64,000 nt of DNA from Micromussa lordhowensis (taxonomy: Eukaryota > Cnidaria > Anthozoa > Scleractinia > Lobophylliidae), in NCBI GenBank assembly GCA_964020085.1, contig OZ026608.1, positions 17,692,479 to 17,756,478 of the forward strand, given 5' to 3'. Below, in pieces: positions 55,117-64,000 of this stretch; the first letter of the stretch is position 1, and every line of letters begins with the position of its first letter. The translations under genes and the position numbers were made by a program. Below the pieces are notes generated by a model. The model was not told the origin of the DNA, searched no databases, and worked only from the letters and a program-made list of their open reading frames with translations.

Positions 55117-56612
55117 AGGACCTCTTTAGTCCTCCAACATGGCGGCCAGTAAATAGTGTAAACATCTGGAACTTACTTTGGCTCTCTAGTCAACTGATTA
55201 TCTAAACCGAACCAAAAAAATATGTACAAAAACACTTTTCCTGATACTTAAACTCCTAAAATGGACGAAAATCACGAGATAAGTGTATATTTTTCGACAA
55301 AAGCGAGCTTCGCATTATGTCACGCACCTCCATAACTTCGAAATTCAAAATGTTATGGTTTCCAAACGAAGGATGCTATTGAGCTGGAAAGTTGTAAACA
55401 GAGCTAAATTTGGAACCTCTTAAGCCTGATGAGGATAAAACATTTAGTGGCTCTTTAGTTTTGGATTTGAGAATTTGATGACGTCACCCGCACACACTCT
55501 ATAGCCTCAAATGGGAGGAGGTGCGGGGCGACTCAAAATTAGCCCCCTTGAATGTGTAATGGTATCATCAACAATAGTGTTAAAATTCTGCTAGAATGCT
55601 AAAAATTGCATTCCAGATGTTTTTAAAATTTGAATTGAATGTATCATGGAGAACCACACCTCTGGAGCTCTCTACAGCATTACTATACAAAACAGCATCA
55701 TCTCATCTCCTATCAGCTGGTTCTGGGTTGCATAGGTATACAGCTGTTTCGACAAAGTTTGTCCCAGAAAAGCGTACCGAGAATGCCGATTGGTGTTATG
55801 GGTAATTATACTTTGGCGTTGCTTGGTTGCGGTAAACTTGAGGTTCATGGTGTTTAAGCGAGAAGGCGGTAGAAAGCATGAGTACACGTCTTTGTGCCGC
55901 TTCCTTCATTCACGCTGAAAAATCATGAGCTTCATCAACTGACTTTGAACCAGCAATACCCATAATGCCTTTCGACATTGTCGCGTACGCTGTTACGCTT
56001 TTGTGGGACAACCTTCTCGAAACAGTTGTATCTCCACTGATACAGAAGCAAAGTTTATTAGGTGATGGACTCCTGACAGAGACCAAGCCAAAAGAACCTT
56101 AGAGACGACGAGCACAAACGGGAACTCAATAGTGTTATTGACGCGCGGTGTATACCTTGTTAGTATATACTAAAACAGTGGATAGCGTTGATGGCGCGCG
56201 CTGATTGGCTCGTCAAACTCCGGATATCCTGTGCTATTTACCTCCGAGCAACTCGAGAGAAAATGGCGACCGGTTTGCATCCGTGAAAAGTGAAGAAATC
56301 ATCCAAATTAATTTGTTTTTGGTGTTTATTATCTCACTGTTTTAGTATAAACTAAAACAACTATTCACCTCAGTGTCTGTGGCTAGCGGTGAATAGTTGT
56401 TAATTATTATTCAACAAATTGTGACACTATCCAAATATGGTCATGATGCTCTCGATATCTGTCATCCGTAGGTAACAGATATCCGGCGGTATACGTAGCT
56501 TCGTATGTGGGAAGAAAAACTGAAGTGAGAAAATGTCGACAGAGAGATTTACAAGGATTTAGGCTGTTTTGTTATCAATTTGTTGAATAATTAAACAATT
56601 ATCCTGCTCAAT

Positions 56613-57081
56613 GGCCGTTTTCACACTAGAGACGGATAATCCGTGTGGACGGATCATCCGTCTGGTTCATTTTCCGTCTTGGTGTGAATTCGGGACGGAT
56701 AACTGTTGAGTTTTCCCGTCTCGAATTCACATTAGACGGATAGACTGCACGGTTTTTTTCTCTCAGGCGCGGTTACAATTCAGGCGCGGTTACAATTCAA
56801 CAATATTCGATATGGCGTCCATGGCGTACGCCATGTTTTCGTTCCCAGAACTCAACGCGCTCTTTCTAGTTCCATGCTTTTCAGGGCAAAATCAGACGAG
56901 TTTATCCGTCCTAATGTGAATTCAAGACGGATCATCCGTCTCGTCGGATGATCCGTCTTAAAAATCCGTCTACCTGGACGGATTTTCAGACGGATAAAAA
57001 TAGACAGATAATTCGTCTAAAATAAGCACCGTCCCGTTTTCACACTAGGACGGATTATCCGTCTCTAGTGTGAAAACGGCC
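56613..57081. mobile_element. 469-bp MITE with 3-bp AAT duplication and internal ACGGAT repeats
   Basis: Ends GGCCGTTTTCACACTAGAGA and its complement TCTCTAGTGTGAAAACGGCC. AAT at 56610-56612 and 57082-57084; copy B has the empty site (GCTCAATCTCGCGG at 60895). The body contains about a dozen copies of ACGGATNATCCGTC or half of it on both strands. Superfamily unclear (3-bp duplication fits PIF/Harbinger-, CMC- or Zator-type elements). Confidence 0.85.
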
Positions 57082-57793
57082 AATCTCGCGGAATATCGTC
57101 TGATTTTATAGGAAATTGACGCTTCTGTTAATTAAAGTATTCGAAATTAATGCGACTAAAATTAACACGACTTCCCAATAAAGGGAATAAAAAACGCATA
57201 AGAAGTTGCTAAGATTTGAAAATGAGGGAGATAGACGCAAAGGAACTGAATATGCCGAGAAAACAGCAATGAATTTATAGTAACGTGCACTTCGTATAAA
57301 AATCAGGGGATGCAAACAATGTTCGTAAAATAAATAAAATTTTACGCTCCATCGAATAAATAACCATATACAAGGACAATTAATAATAATAATCATAAAT
57401 GCTAAATGCTATCTTGGAAGCGTTTAAATTCACCAAAATCCAACGCTGAGAGGATAAAATAGCGAAGCCCATGGCGACTGAATGGAAAGAAGTCAAAGAA
57501 AGATCCAGCGCCAAGACGAGCTCACATGGGCTGCTCACATGCACACATGTTCGCAACGTGTCTTATCACGTGTCTATGCCCCTGCGAAAATCAAGCGGGG
57601 TGGCCATTTTGTTGTCCTCACAGGAATGTGGATTTTTTAGTAACCGTGCATAGGGTACCAACTCAGGAGAGCCACAGATCAAAATTCGGTTTGCGTTCTC
57701 AGAAAGCAATTACCGCGACTTCACGAAGCGTTAATTTCCTTTAAGAAGGTAATAAACTGTTGTGACAACGGGGTTTTCAACCCTGAACTCTAA

Positions 57794-57980
57794 GGGCCTG
57801 ATTACATGAGCCGGGCTGGCCCGGTTAGCCGGGCTGGTGTCAGTTTGCGAGATCTCGGCACGTTTGCTAAACTCAACAAAAATCAACTTCGCGAGTACAT
57901 GAGAACCCGGCCAGCCCGGTTAGCCGAGATCCCGGCATCGCGGTGCCTAACCGGGCTAAGATTTTTCCATGTAATCGCGT
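57794..57980. mobile_element. Harbinger-like MITE, copy A
   Basis: Starts GGGCCTGATTACATG, ends CATGTAATCGCGT, flanked by TAA (57791-57793, 57981-57983). Interior rich in AGCCCGGTTAGCCG palindromic units. The equivalent site in the 40-46 kb units (AACTCTAAAACGG) is empty. Confidence 0.75.
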
Positions 57981-58864
57981 TAAAAGGGGAAAACGGGCAA
58001 CAAAGGGGCTTTAACTGGCTGGAAACTTGTGTGCTTGACTCTATGAAATTAACTTGACTTGGGAGTCAGCTCGCAGCAGCAACTCGCTTGCTGCGGGAGA
58101 GCGAAACTTCTCACGGATTCCAAAAGGCACCGATGGTTCTGCTACAATGACTGGAAATAAGGACACTCGTACTATTTTGAACTTTACGTGTTTATTCTTA
58201 TTTCTTCAACTTCGACGTAAATCGTAGATCGTCGAGCTGTAGAGTGCTCTATTTATACTAATAAAATACACGATTACATCATCTTAGGCACAATCGCCAA
58301 AAGGTTGAATACTTCAAAGTAGCCCGAATTAATTCAGCTGCAGAATGAGTAAAGGCAGCTTGAAGCCTAGATAAATTCAGCTGACGAATGGCGTTCTCAA
58401 CAAAGCTAGTTTCTAGTATACAGAATATATGTTTACTTAAGTCAGTTGAGTTTTCCTTTCGTTGTATTAATTCATTCTATTTAACCCGCATACAAAATGT
58501 TATTTATCCAGGTGTATGATCTAAAGTTTAAGTTTAATAAAGTCTCCTAGCATTGTACTCAGTATGAAAATATACTTTTTTTACTTAAACGCAGTACTTT
58601 TCAAAAAGTAAGTTGCCGTCACAATACACAAATTCGATGGGTTCACTAGCTTGTTCACATCGTAGCATTACTCGAGCCATTCTAAACTACATATACTTGC
58701 ATTTGCTGCGTTTTTTTGCGAGTGAGCGAGTGTATGATCAGGCGAGCGTAATCTTCGTTACTTCAAAACAAGAGGAGGCCCTGCGTTTTACGATTCGAAA
58801 ACGCCAACAAAATTCAACACTGCTCACCCGACAAAAACGTCTGCACTGCAGCCTAAGGTCCATT

Positions 58865-59443
58865 CTAGTACTTGACGGGTTCTCCAGCGCTGACTGGCTG
58901 AGGCATAGGAGGCTGGCCTTGTGCTTGAGGCGGAGGATACTGGCCTGGTTGCTGCGGATAGCTTGGATACAGCGGAGGAGGCTGAGCATAACCTTGAGGG
59001 GGCTGGTTGTAATTCCCTGGAGGAGGGTACTGCTCCATCTGCTGTATGGCCGACGTCTGCGTTGTGATCTGGATTCCCGGATCAGGGGCAATCTGCACTG
59101 TTCTCGGCGAACGATGGTGGTAGTACGGGCAACATGCACAACAATAGCAAGCCACGATGGAAATAACGATCGCGAAAAACACGATCGTGCTGATTATAGT
59201 GGCGGCAATAACACCTCCGCTCCAAACAGTAGTGCACACTGAGAAACAATCGCCATTGCAACACTTTTCGCCTGTGCCACATTGGTAATCATAAGAACAG
59301 TAGTAACAGGTTTTTCTGCAGACACTATCTGAACAACAAGTCTCGCTGTACCAACAGTCACTCTGGTAATTACAGTATGTAGCGCTTCCGATCACAAAGA
59401 AACAGCTGAAGAGAAAGCAAATAACTTCCGCCTTTGACGCCAT
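58865..59443 (-). CDS. Shisa-like cysteine-rich membrane protein, subfamily b variant
   Basis: Single exon, 192 residues. Subfamily-b signal peptide and module 1; module 2 ends CNGDCFSVC and the juxtamembrane part is shortened to TTVWSGG; transmembrane helix; CYCCACCPYYHHR; a tail with the divergent PRTVQIAPDPGIQITTQTSA stretch, then NYNQPPQGYAQ and PPPLYPSY (PPLY still fits PPxY); EPVKY. The promoter block is a variant (TTGCTCGGGTCGAAGCTCG), identical to that of the truncated start at 49876. Confidence 0.92.
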   Translation of the reverse strand: MASKAEVICFLFSCFFVIGSATYCNYQSDCWYSETCCSDSVCRKTCYYCSYDYQCGTGEKCCNGDCFSVCTTVWSGGVIAATIISTIVFFAIVISIVACYCCACCPYYHHRSPRTVQIAPDPGIQITTQTSAIQQMEQYPPPGNYNQPPQGYAQPPPLYPSYPQQPGQYPPPQAQGQPPMPQPVSAGEPVKY

Positions 59444-62400
59444 GCTTGAAACCTTAGGACGTGCACTGTATCTTACGACGAAATGCTATCCGTCAATCAT
59501 ACCACAGATTCTTTGTGAGTGTTTGTGTGGCTTGCTCGGGTCGAAGCTCGTTCCAGTTTTCTGTTTGTGTATCACGCATTCGTATGTCACGCACTCGAAC
59601 GTCACGCATTGTCAAATCGAGAGGCAAACGAAGGGGAAAAGGTATCAGTCTATCATTATCACGACTGTATATTAGGAGTCATAAGTAAGTAGAGATCTTC
59701 CTATCTTGACATAGGAACTGCTAACGTTCACTGTTCTATTTTTATGAGGTGGGAGGAGCAGCTAGGTGTGATTCAGTAAATGGGAAATGCCACAAAATAT
59801 AGCCTCAAATGTGAGGAGGTGCGGGGCGACTCAAAATTAGCCCCCTTGAATGGTATCATCAACAATAGTGTTAAAATTCTGCTATAATGCTAAAAATTGC
59901 ATTCCAGATGTTTTTAAAATTTGAATTGAATGTATCATGGAGAACCACACCTCTGGAGCTCTCTACAGCATTACTATACAAAACAGCATCATCTCATCTC
60001 CTATCAGCTGGTTCTGGGTTGCATAGGTATACAGCTGTTTCGACAAAGTTTGTCCCAGAAAAGCGTACCGAGAATGCCGATTGGTTATGGGTAATGATAC
60101 TTTGGCGTTGCTTGTTTGCGGTAAACTTGAGGTTCATGGTGTCTAAGCGAGAAGGAAGTAGAAAGCATGAGTACACGTCTTTGTGCCGCTTCCTTCATTG
60201 ACGCTGAAACATCATGAGCTTCATCAACTAACTTTGAACCAGCAATACCCATAATGCCTTTCGACATTGTCGCGTACGCTGTTACGCTTTTGTGGGACAA
60301 CCTTCTCGAAACAGTTGTATCTCCACTGATACAGAAGCAAAGTTTATTAGGTGATGGACTCCTGACAGAGACCAAGCCAAAATAACCTTAGAGACGACGA
60401 GCACAAACGGGAACTCAATAGTGTTATTGACGCGCGGTGTATACCTTGTTAGTATATACTAAAACAGTGGATAGCGTTGATGGCGCGCGCTGATTGGCTC
60501 GTCAAACTCCGGATATCCTGTGCTATTTACCTCCGAGCAACTCGAGAGAAAATGGCGTCCGGTTTGCATCCGTGAAAAGTGAAGAAATCATCCAAATTAA
60601 TTTGTTTTTGGTGTTTATTATCTCACTGTTTTAGTATAAACTAAAACAACTATTCACCTCAGTGTCTGTGGCTAGCGGTGAATAGTTGTTAATTATTATT
60701 CAACAAATTGTGACACTATCCAAATATGGTCATGATGCTCTCGATATCTGTCATCCGTAGGTAACAGATATCCGGCGGTATACGTAGCTTCGTATGTGGG
60801 AAGAAAAAGTGAAGTGAGAAAATGTCGACAGAGAGATTTACAAGGATTTAGGCTGTTTTGTTATCAATTTTTTGAATAATAAAACAATTATCCTGCTCAA
60901 TCTCGCGGAATATCGTCTGATATTATAGGAAATTGACGCTTCTGTTAATTAAAGTATTCGAAATTAATGCGACTAAAATTAACACGACTTCCCAATAAAG
61001 GGAATAAAAAACGCATAAGAAGTTGCTAAGGTTTGAAAATGAGGGAGATAGACGCGACTTATATTACACAAAGGAACTGAATATGCCGAGAAAACAGCAA
61101 TGAATTTATAGTAAAGTGCACTTCGTATAAAAATCAGGGGATGCAAACAATGTTCGTAAAATAATGAAAATTTTACGCTCCATCGAATAAATAACCATAT
61201 ACAAGGACAATTAATAATAATAATAATAAATGCTAAATGCTATCTTGGAAGCGTTTAAATTCACCAAAATCCAACGCTGAGAGGATAAAATAGCGAAGCC
61301 CATGGCGACTGAATGGAAAGAAGTCAAAGAAAGATCCAGCGCCAAGACGAGCTCACATGGGCTGCTCACATGCACACATGTTCGCAACGTGTCTTATCAC
61401 GTGTCTATGCCCCTGCGAAAATCAAGCGGGGTGGCCATTTTGTTGTCCTCACAGGAATGTGGATTTTTTAGTAACCGTGCACAGGGTACCAACTCAGGAG
61501 TGCCACAGATCAAAATTCGGTTTGCGTTCTCAGAAAGCAATTACCGCGACTTCACGAAGCGTTAATTTCCTTTAAGAAGGTAATAAACTGTTGTGACAAC
61601 GGGGTTTTCAACCCTGAACTCTAAGGGCCTGATTACATGAGCCGGGCTGGTGTCAGTTTACCGGGATCTCGGCACGTTTGTTAAACGCAACAAAAATCAA
61701 CTTCGCGATTACATGACAACGCGGCCAGCCCGGTTAGCCGAGATCCCGGCATCGCGGTGCCGCGATCCCGGCTAACCGGGCTAAGATTTTTCCATGTAAT
61801 CGCGTTAAAAGGGGAAAACGGGCAACAAAGGGGCTTTAACTGGCTGGAAACTTGTGTGCTTGACTCCATGAAATTAACTTGACTTGGAAGTTAGCTCGCA
61901 GCAGCAACTCGCTTGCTGCGGGAGGAACGTTAACTTCTCACGGGTTCCAAAGTACCGATGGTTCTGCTACAATGACTGGAAATAAGGACACTCGTAGAAT
62001 TTGAACTTAACGTGTTTATTCTTATTTATTCAACTTCGACGTAAATCGTAAATCGTCGAGCTGTAGGGTGCTCTATTTATACTAATAAAATACACGATTA
62101 CATCATCTTAGGCACAATCGCCAAAAGGTTGAATACTTCAAAGTAGCCTGATATTAATTCAGCTGCAGAATGAGTAAAGGCAGCTTGAAGCCTAGATAAA
62201 TTCAGTTGACGAATGGCGTTCTCAACAAAGCTAGTTTCTAGTATACAGAATATATGTTTACTTAAGTCAGTTGAGTTTTCCTTTCGTTGTATTAATTCAT
62301 TCTATTTAACCCGCATGCAAAATGTTATTTATCCAGGTGTATGATCTAAAGTTTAAGTTTACTTAAGTCTCCTAGCATTGTACTCAGTATGAAAATATAC

Positions 62401-62689
62401 TTTTTTTACTTAAAAGCAGTACTTTTAAAAAAGTAAGTTGCCGTCACAATACACAAATTCGATGAGTTCACAAGCTTGTTCACATCGTAGCATTACTCGA
62501 GCCGTTCTAAACTACATATACTTGCATTTGTTGCGTTTCTTTGCGAGTGAGCGAGTGTATGATCAGGCGAGCGTAATCTTCGTTACCTCAAAACAAGGGG
62601 AGGCCCTGCGTTTTACGATTCGAAAACGCCAACAAAATTCAACACTGCTCACCCGACAAAAACGTCTGCACTGCAGCCTAAGGTCCATT
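59444..62689. other. segmental-duplication copy B
   Basis: Collinear with 49877-50234 plus 55504-58860 but without the TIR/Gypsy insertion and without the 469-bp MITE. It retains 15 bp (GACTTATATTACACA near 61060) missing from copy A. The right part is the 3' flank of the gene at 62690. No gene. Confidence 0.75.
61625..61805. mobile_element. Harbinger-like MITE, copy B
   Basis: Same ends and TAA flanks (61622-61624, 61806-61808) as the element at 57794-57980. The interior palindromes differ in length. Present in both duplicates, so it inserted before the duplication. Confidence 0.75.
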
Positions 62690-63277
62690 CTAGTAGTTGA
62701 CTGGCTGAGGCATAGGAGGCTGGCCTTGTACTTGAGGCGGAGGATACTGGCCTGGTTGCTGCGGATAGCTTGGATACGGCGGAGGAGGCTGAGCATAGCC
62801 TTGAGGGGGCTGGTTGTAATTCCCTGGAGGAGGGTACTGTTGCATCTGCTGCTGCATGGTCGACGTCTGGGTTGTCGACACGATCGACTGGTTTCCCGGC
62901 TGCGACAGAATCACTGCCCTCGCTGGCGAACGATGGCGGTAGTACGGGCAACATGCACAACAAAAGCAAGCCACGATGGAAATAGCGATCGCGAAAAACA
63001 CGATCGTGCTGATTATAGTGGCGGCAATAACACCTCCGCTCCAAACAGTTATGTTAGTAGTGCACGATGACAAACAATCGCCATTGCAACACTCTTCGCC
63101 TGTGCCACATTGGTAATCGTAAGAACAGTAGTAACAGGTTTCTCTGCAGACACTATCTGAACAACAAGTCTCGCCGGAGAATCGGCTACAGTCACTGTCG
63201 TAAGTACAGTATTTAGCGCTTCCGATCACAAAGAAACAGCCGAAGAGAAAGCAAATAACTTCCGCCTTTGACGCCAT
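62690..63277 (-). CDS. Shisa-like cysteine-rich membrane protein, mosaic a/b copy without EPVKY
   Basis: Single exon, 195 residues. Subfamily-b signal peptide (MASKAEVICFLFGCFFVIGS plus A), but module 1 is of subfamily-a type (CTYDSDC-SRFSGETCC-SDSVC-RETC); module 2 and the rest are type b. Juxtamembrane NITVWSGG, transmembrane helix, CFCCACC, tail with PPPPYPSY. The end is PQPVNY: about 21 bases coding for SAGEPVK-type residues are deleted next to the stop. The sequence upstream of the ATG (63278-63315) is unlike other copies, although TTGGCTCGGGTCCAAAGTCG follows at 63323. Confidence 0.92.
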   Translation of the reverse strand: MASKAEVICFLFGCFFVIGSAKYCTYDSDCSRFSGETCCSDSVCRETCYYCSYDYQCGTGEECCNGDCLSSCTTNITVWSGGVIAATIISTIVFFAIAISIVACFCCACCPYYRHRSPARAVILSQPGNQSIVSTTQTSTMQQQMQQYPPPGNYNQPPQGYAQPPPPYPSYPQQPGQYPPPQVQGQPPMPQPVNY

Positions 63278-63377
63278 GTTCAGTTGTGTACTATTAGTTC
63301 ATCAGGGTGTGCGTGGTTTTGGCTCGGGTCCAAAGTCGACCGTCACGCATTGACAAGTGTAGAAGCGATGAATATAT

Positions 63378-63635
63378 AATCAGCTCTACCAATTTTTAGC
63401 GGCGGAGAAAAATGATAGTATATATAAATATCAATTTGGCTTTAGGAAAGGCTATTCTACCGAACAGGCTATTTTAGAAATTACTGACAACTTGAACTCA
63501 GCAATTGATAACAAGCAAATTACGTGTGGCCTATTCCTTGATTTCTCAAAGGCATTTGATACAGTTAACCATCATATTCTACTCTCTAAATTATATACTT
63601 ATGGAATCGGTGGAACTCCATTTAAATGGTTTTAA
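63378..63635 (+). pseudogene. non-LTR retrotransposon reverse-transcriptase fragment
   Basis: Open frame without a start codon: YKYQFGFRKGYSTEQAILEI, LNSAIDNKQITCGLFLDFSK, AFDTVNHHILLSKL, ending at a TAA at 63633. FRKGYST and LFLDFSKAFDTVNH are RT motifs of Jockey/CR1-type ORF2. It is cut short before the catalytic DD box. Confidence 0.8.
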
Positions 63636-63650
63636 AAAAGCTACTTAAGT

Positions 63651-63888
63651 TAGCCTGCGTAGCAAGCGTTCCCGTACGAGCCGAGCGCGAAAGAACTTTT
63701 TCGCATTCGGGCCGCGCGAAAAGTAGGGCGAGACCAAAAATGTCGAAGGAGCGGGGTGGGGGTGGGGAAACAAGGGAACCCCACCCCGGCTTCCACATTT
63801 TTGCTCTCGCCTCACTTCACGCGGCCCGAATGCGAAAAAGCTGTTTCGCTTGGTCTGATTCATTCGGGAACGCTTGCTACGCAGGCTA
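63651..63888. mobile_element. Mutator-like MITE with 9-bp target duplication
   Basis: 238 bp. Ends TAGCCTGCGTAGCAAGCG and its exact complement. TACTTAAGT at 63642-63650 and 63889-63897. Inner arms CGCATTCGGGCCGCG / CGCGGCCCGAATGCG also pair. A 9-bp duplication is the signature of Mutator-type elements. Confidence 0.85.
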
Positions 63889-63900
63889 TACTTAAGTAAT

Positions 63901-64000
63901 CATGTGCCACCTCGAAGAGAACTCACACGCGATGGCTTGATGCCTCATTTGTACAGAAGATACGTGGATGATACTCTTGCAAGAATGCCAAATACTGATG
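63901..64000 (+). pseudogene. reverse-transcriptase fragment with YVDD box, runs off the window
   Basis: Frame VPPRRELTRDGLMPHL then YRRYVDDTLARMPNTD. YVDD is the RT catalytic box. Its surroundings do not look like the Jockey/CR1-type fragment at 63378, so it is probably from another element class. Open at the window end, so intactness cannot be judged. Confidence 0.65.

Larger units (their letters stand above)
50235..55499. mobile_element. palindromic TIR element (582 bp) split by a Gypsy insertion
   Basis: Ends GAGTGTGTGCGG and CCGCACACACTC, flanked by TATA (50231-50234, 55500-55503). The paralogous site near 59797-59803 (CACAAAATATAGCCTC) is empty, so both borders are exact. Without the Gypsy and one copy of its duplication the element is 582 bp, with no coding capacity. 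Its centre is an 18-bp perfect stem GCCGCCATGTTGGAGGAC (50421-50438 with 55129-55146) and a 7-base loop. Confidence 0.85.
55504..58620. other. segmental-duplication copy A (5' flank of the 58.9-kb gene)
   Basis: Together with 49848-50234 it is collinear with copy B (59430-62440), both upstream of a subfamily-b gene. Contains the foldback repeat with TAGTATATACTAAAACAGTG / CACTGTTTTAGTATAAACTA (56158-56365), the hairpin ACTATTCACC...GGTGAATAGT (56363-56397), and the MITEs listed below. No gene: its ORFs are not conserved in frame. Confidence 0.75.

Noticed and set aside
57471..57744. ORFs MATEWKEVKERS... and MGCSHAHMF..., also present at 61302-61575
   Set aside because: The conservation is only that of the segmental duplication. 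The first frame ends at different stops in the two copies, no domain is visible, and two overlapping frames are equally open.

Overview
The window is animal genomic DNA: AT-rich introns with canonical GT/AG splice sites, tRNA-derived SINEs, many palindromic MITEs and large non-coding gaps. The repeat style, the TTAGGG-type telomeric motif and the protein sequences suggest a cnidarian, most likely a stony coral. That assignment is inference from recognition, not a database result.

Left part (1-13.5 kb). The 3' portion of a CARM1/PRMT4 histone-arginine methyltransferase gene lies on the + strand. Sixteen exons can be joined in frame, from a partial first exon at the window edge to a stop at 13469. 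The introns hold SINEs and several MITEs.

Middle and right (17.4-63.3 kb). This is an array of twelve intact, intronless genes plus one pseudogene and one truncated gene start. All encode small type I membrane proteins with a signal peptide, two (in one case three) six-cysteine modules, one transmembrane helix followed by a CxCC-type cluster, and a Pro/Tyr/Gln-rich tail, usually with a PPxY motif. The architecture is Shisa-like. Three older, diverged copies lie at 17.5, 26.4 and 29.4 kb. Nine younger copies lie between 31.2 and 63.3 kb in repeated units of about 2.2-3.8 kb that also share promoter and 3' sequences. One young copy (35955-36593) is inverted, and at least one gene shows a probable gene-conversion patch.

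Mobile DNA has rewritten the array. (1) A 2.8-kb TIR transposon at 32214-34986 has about 404-bp inverted repeats, each carrying the start of a transposase gene, and contains a broken alpha-kinase gene. (2) A complete Ty3/Gypsy element (50439-55116, one 1367-residue Gag-Pol ORF, near-identical LTRs) sits in the exact stem-loop junction of a palindromic 582-bp TIR element, which itself sits in one copy of a segmental duplication. (3) Several MITEs are dated relative to the duplications because the paralogous unit preserves the empty site. (4) Non-LTR reverse-transcriptase remnants are interrupted by a TTAA-targeting element (21136-22494) and by a 9-bp-TSD, Mutator-like MITE (63651-63888).

The strongest candidates for something undescribed are the Shisa-like cysteine-module gene array with its duplicated regulatory blocks, and the alpha-kinase cargo transposon.
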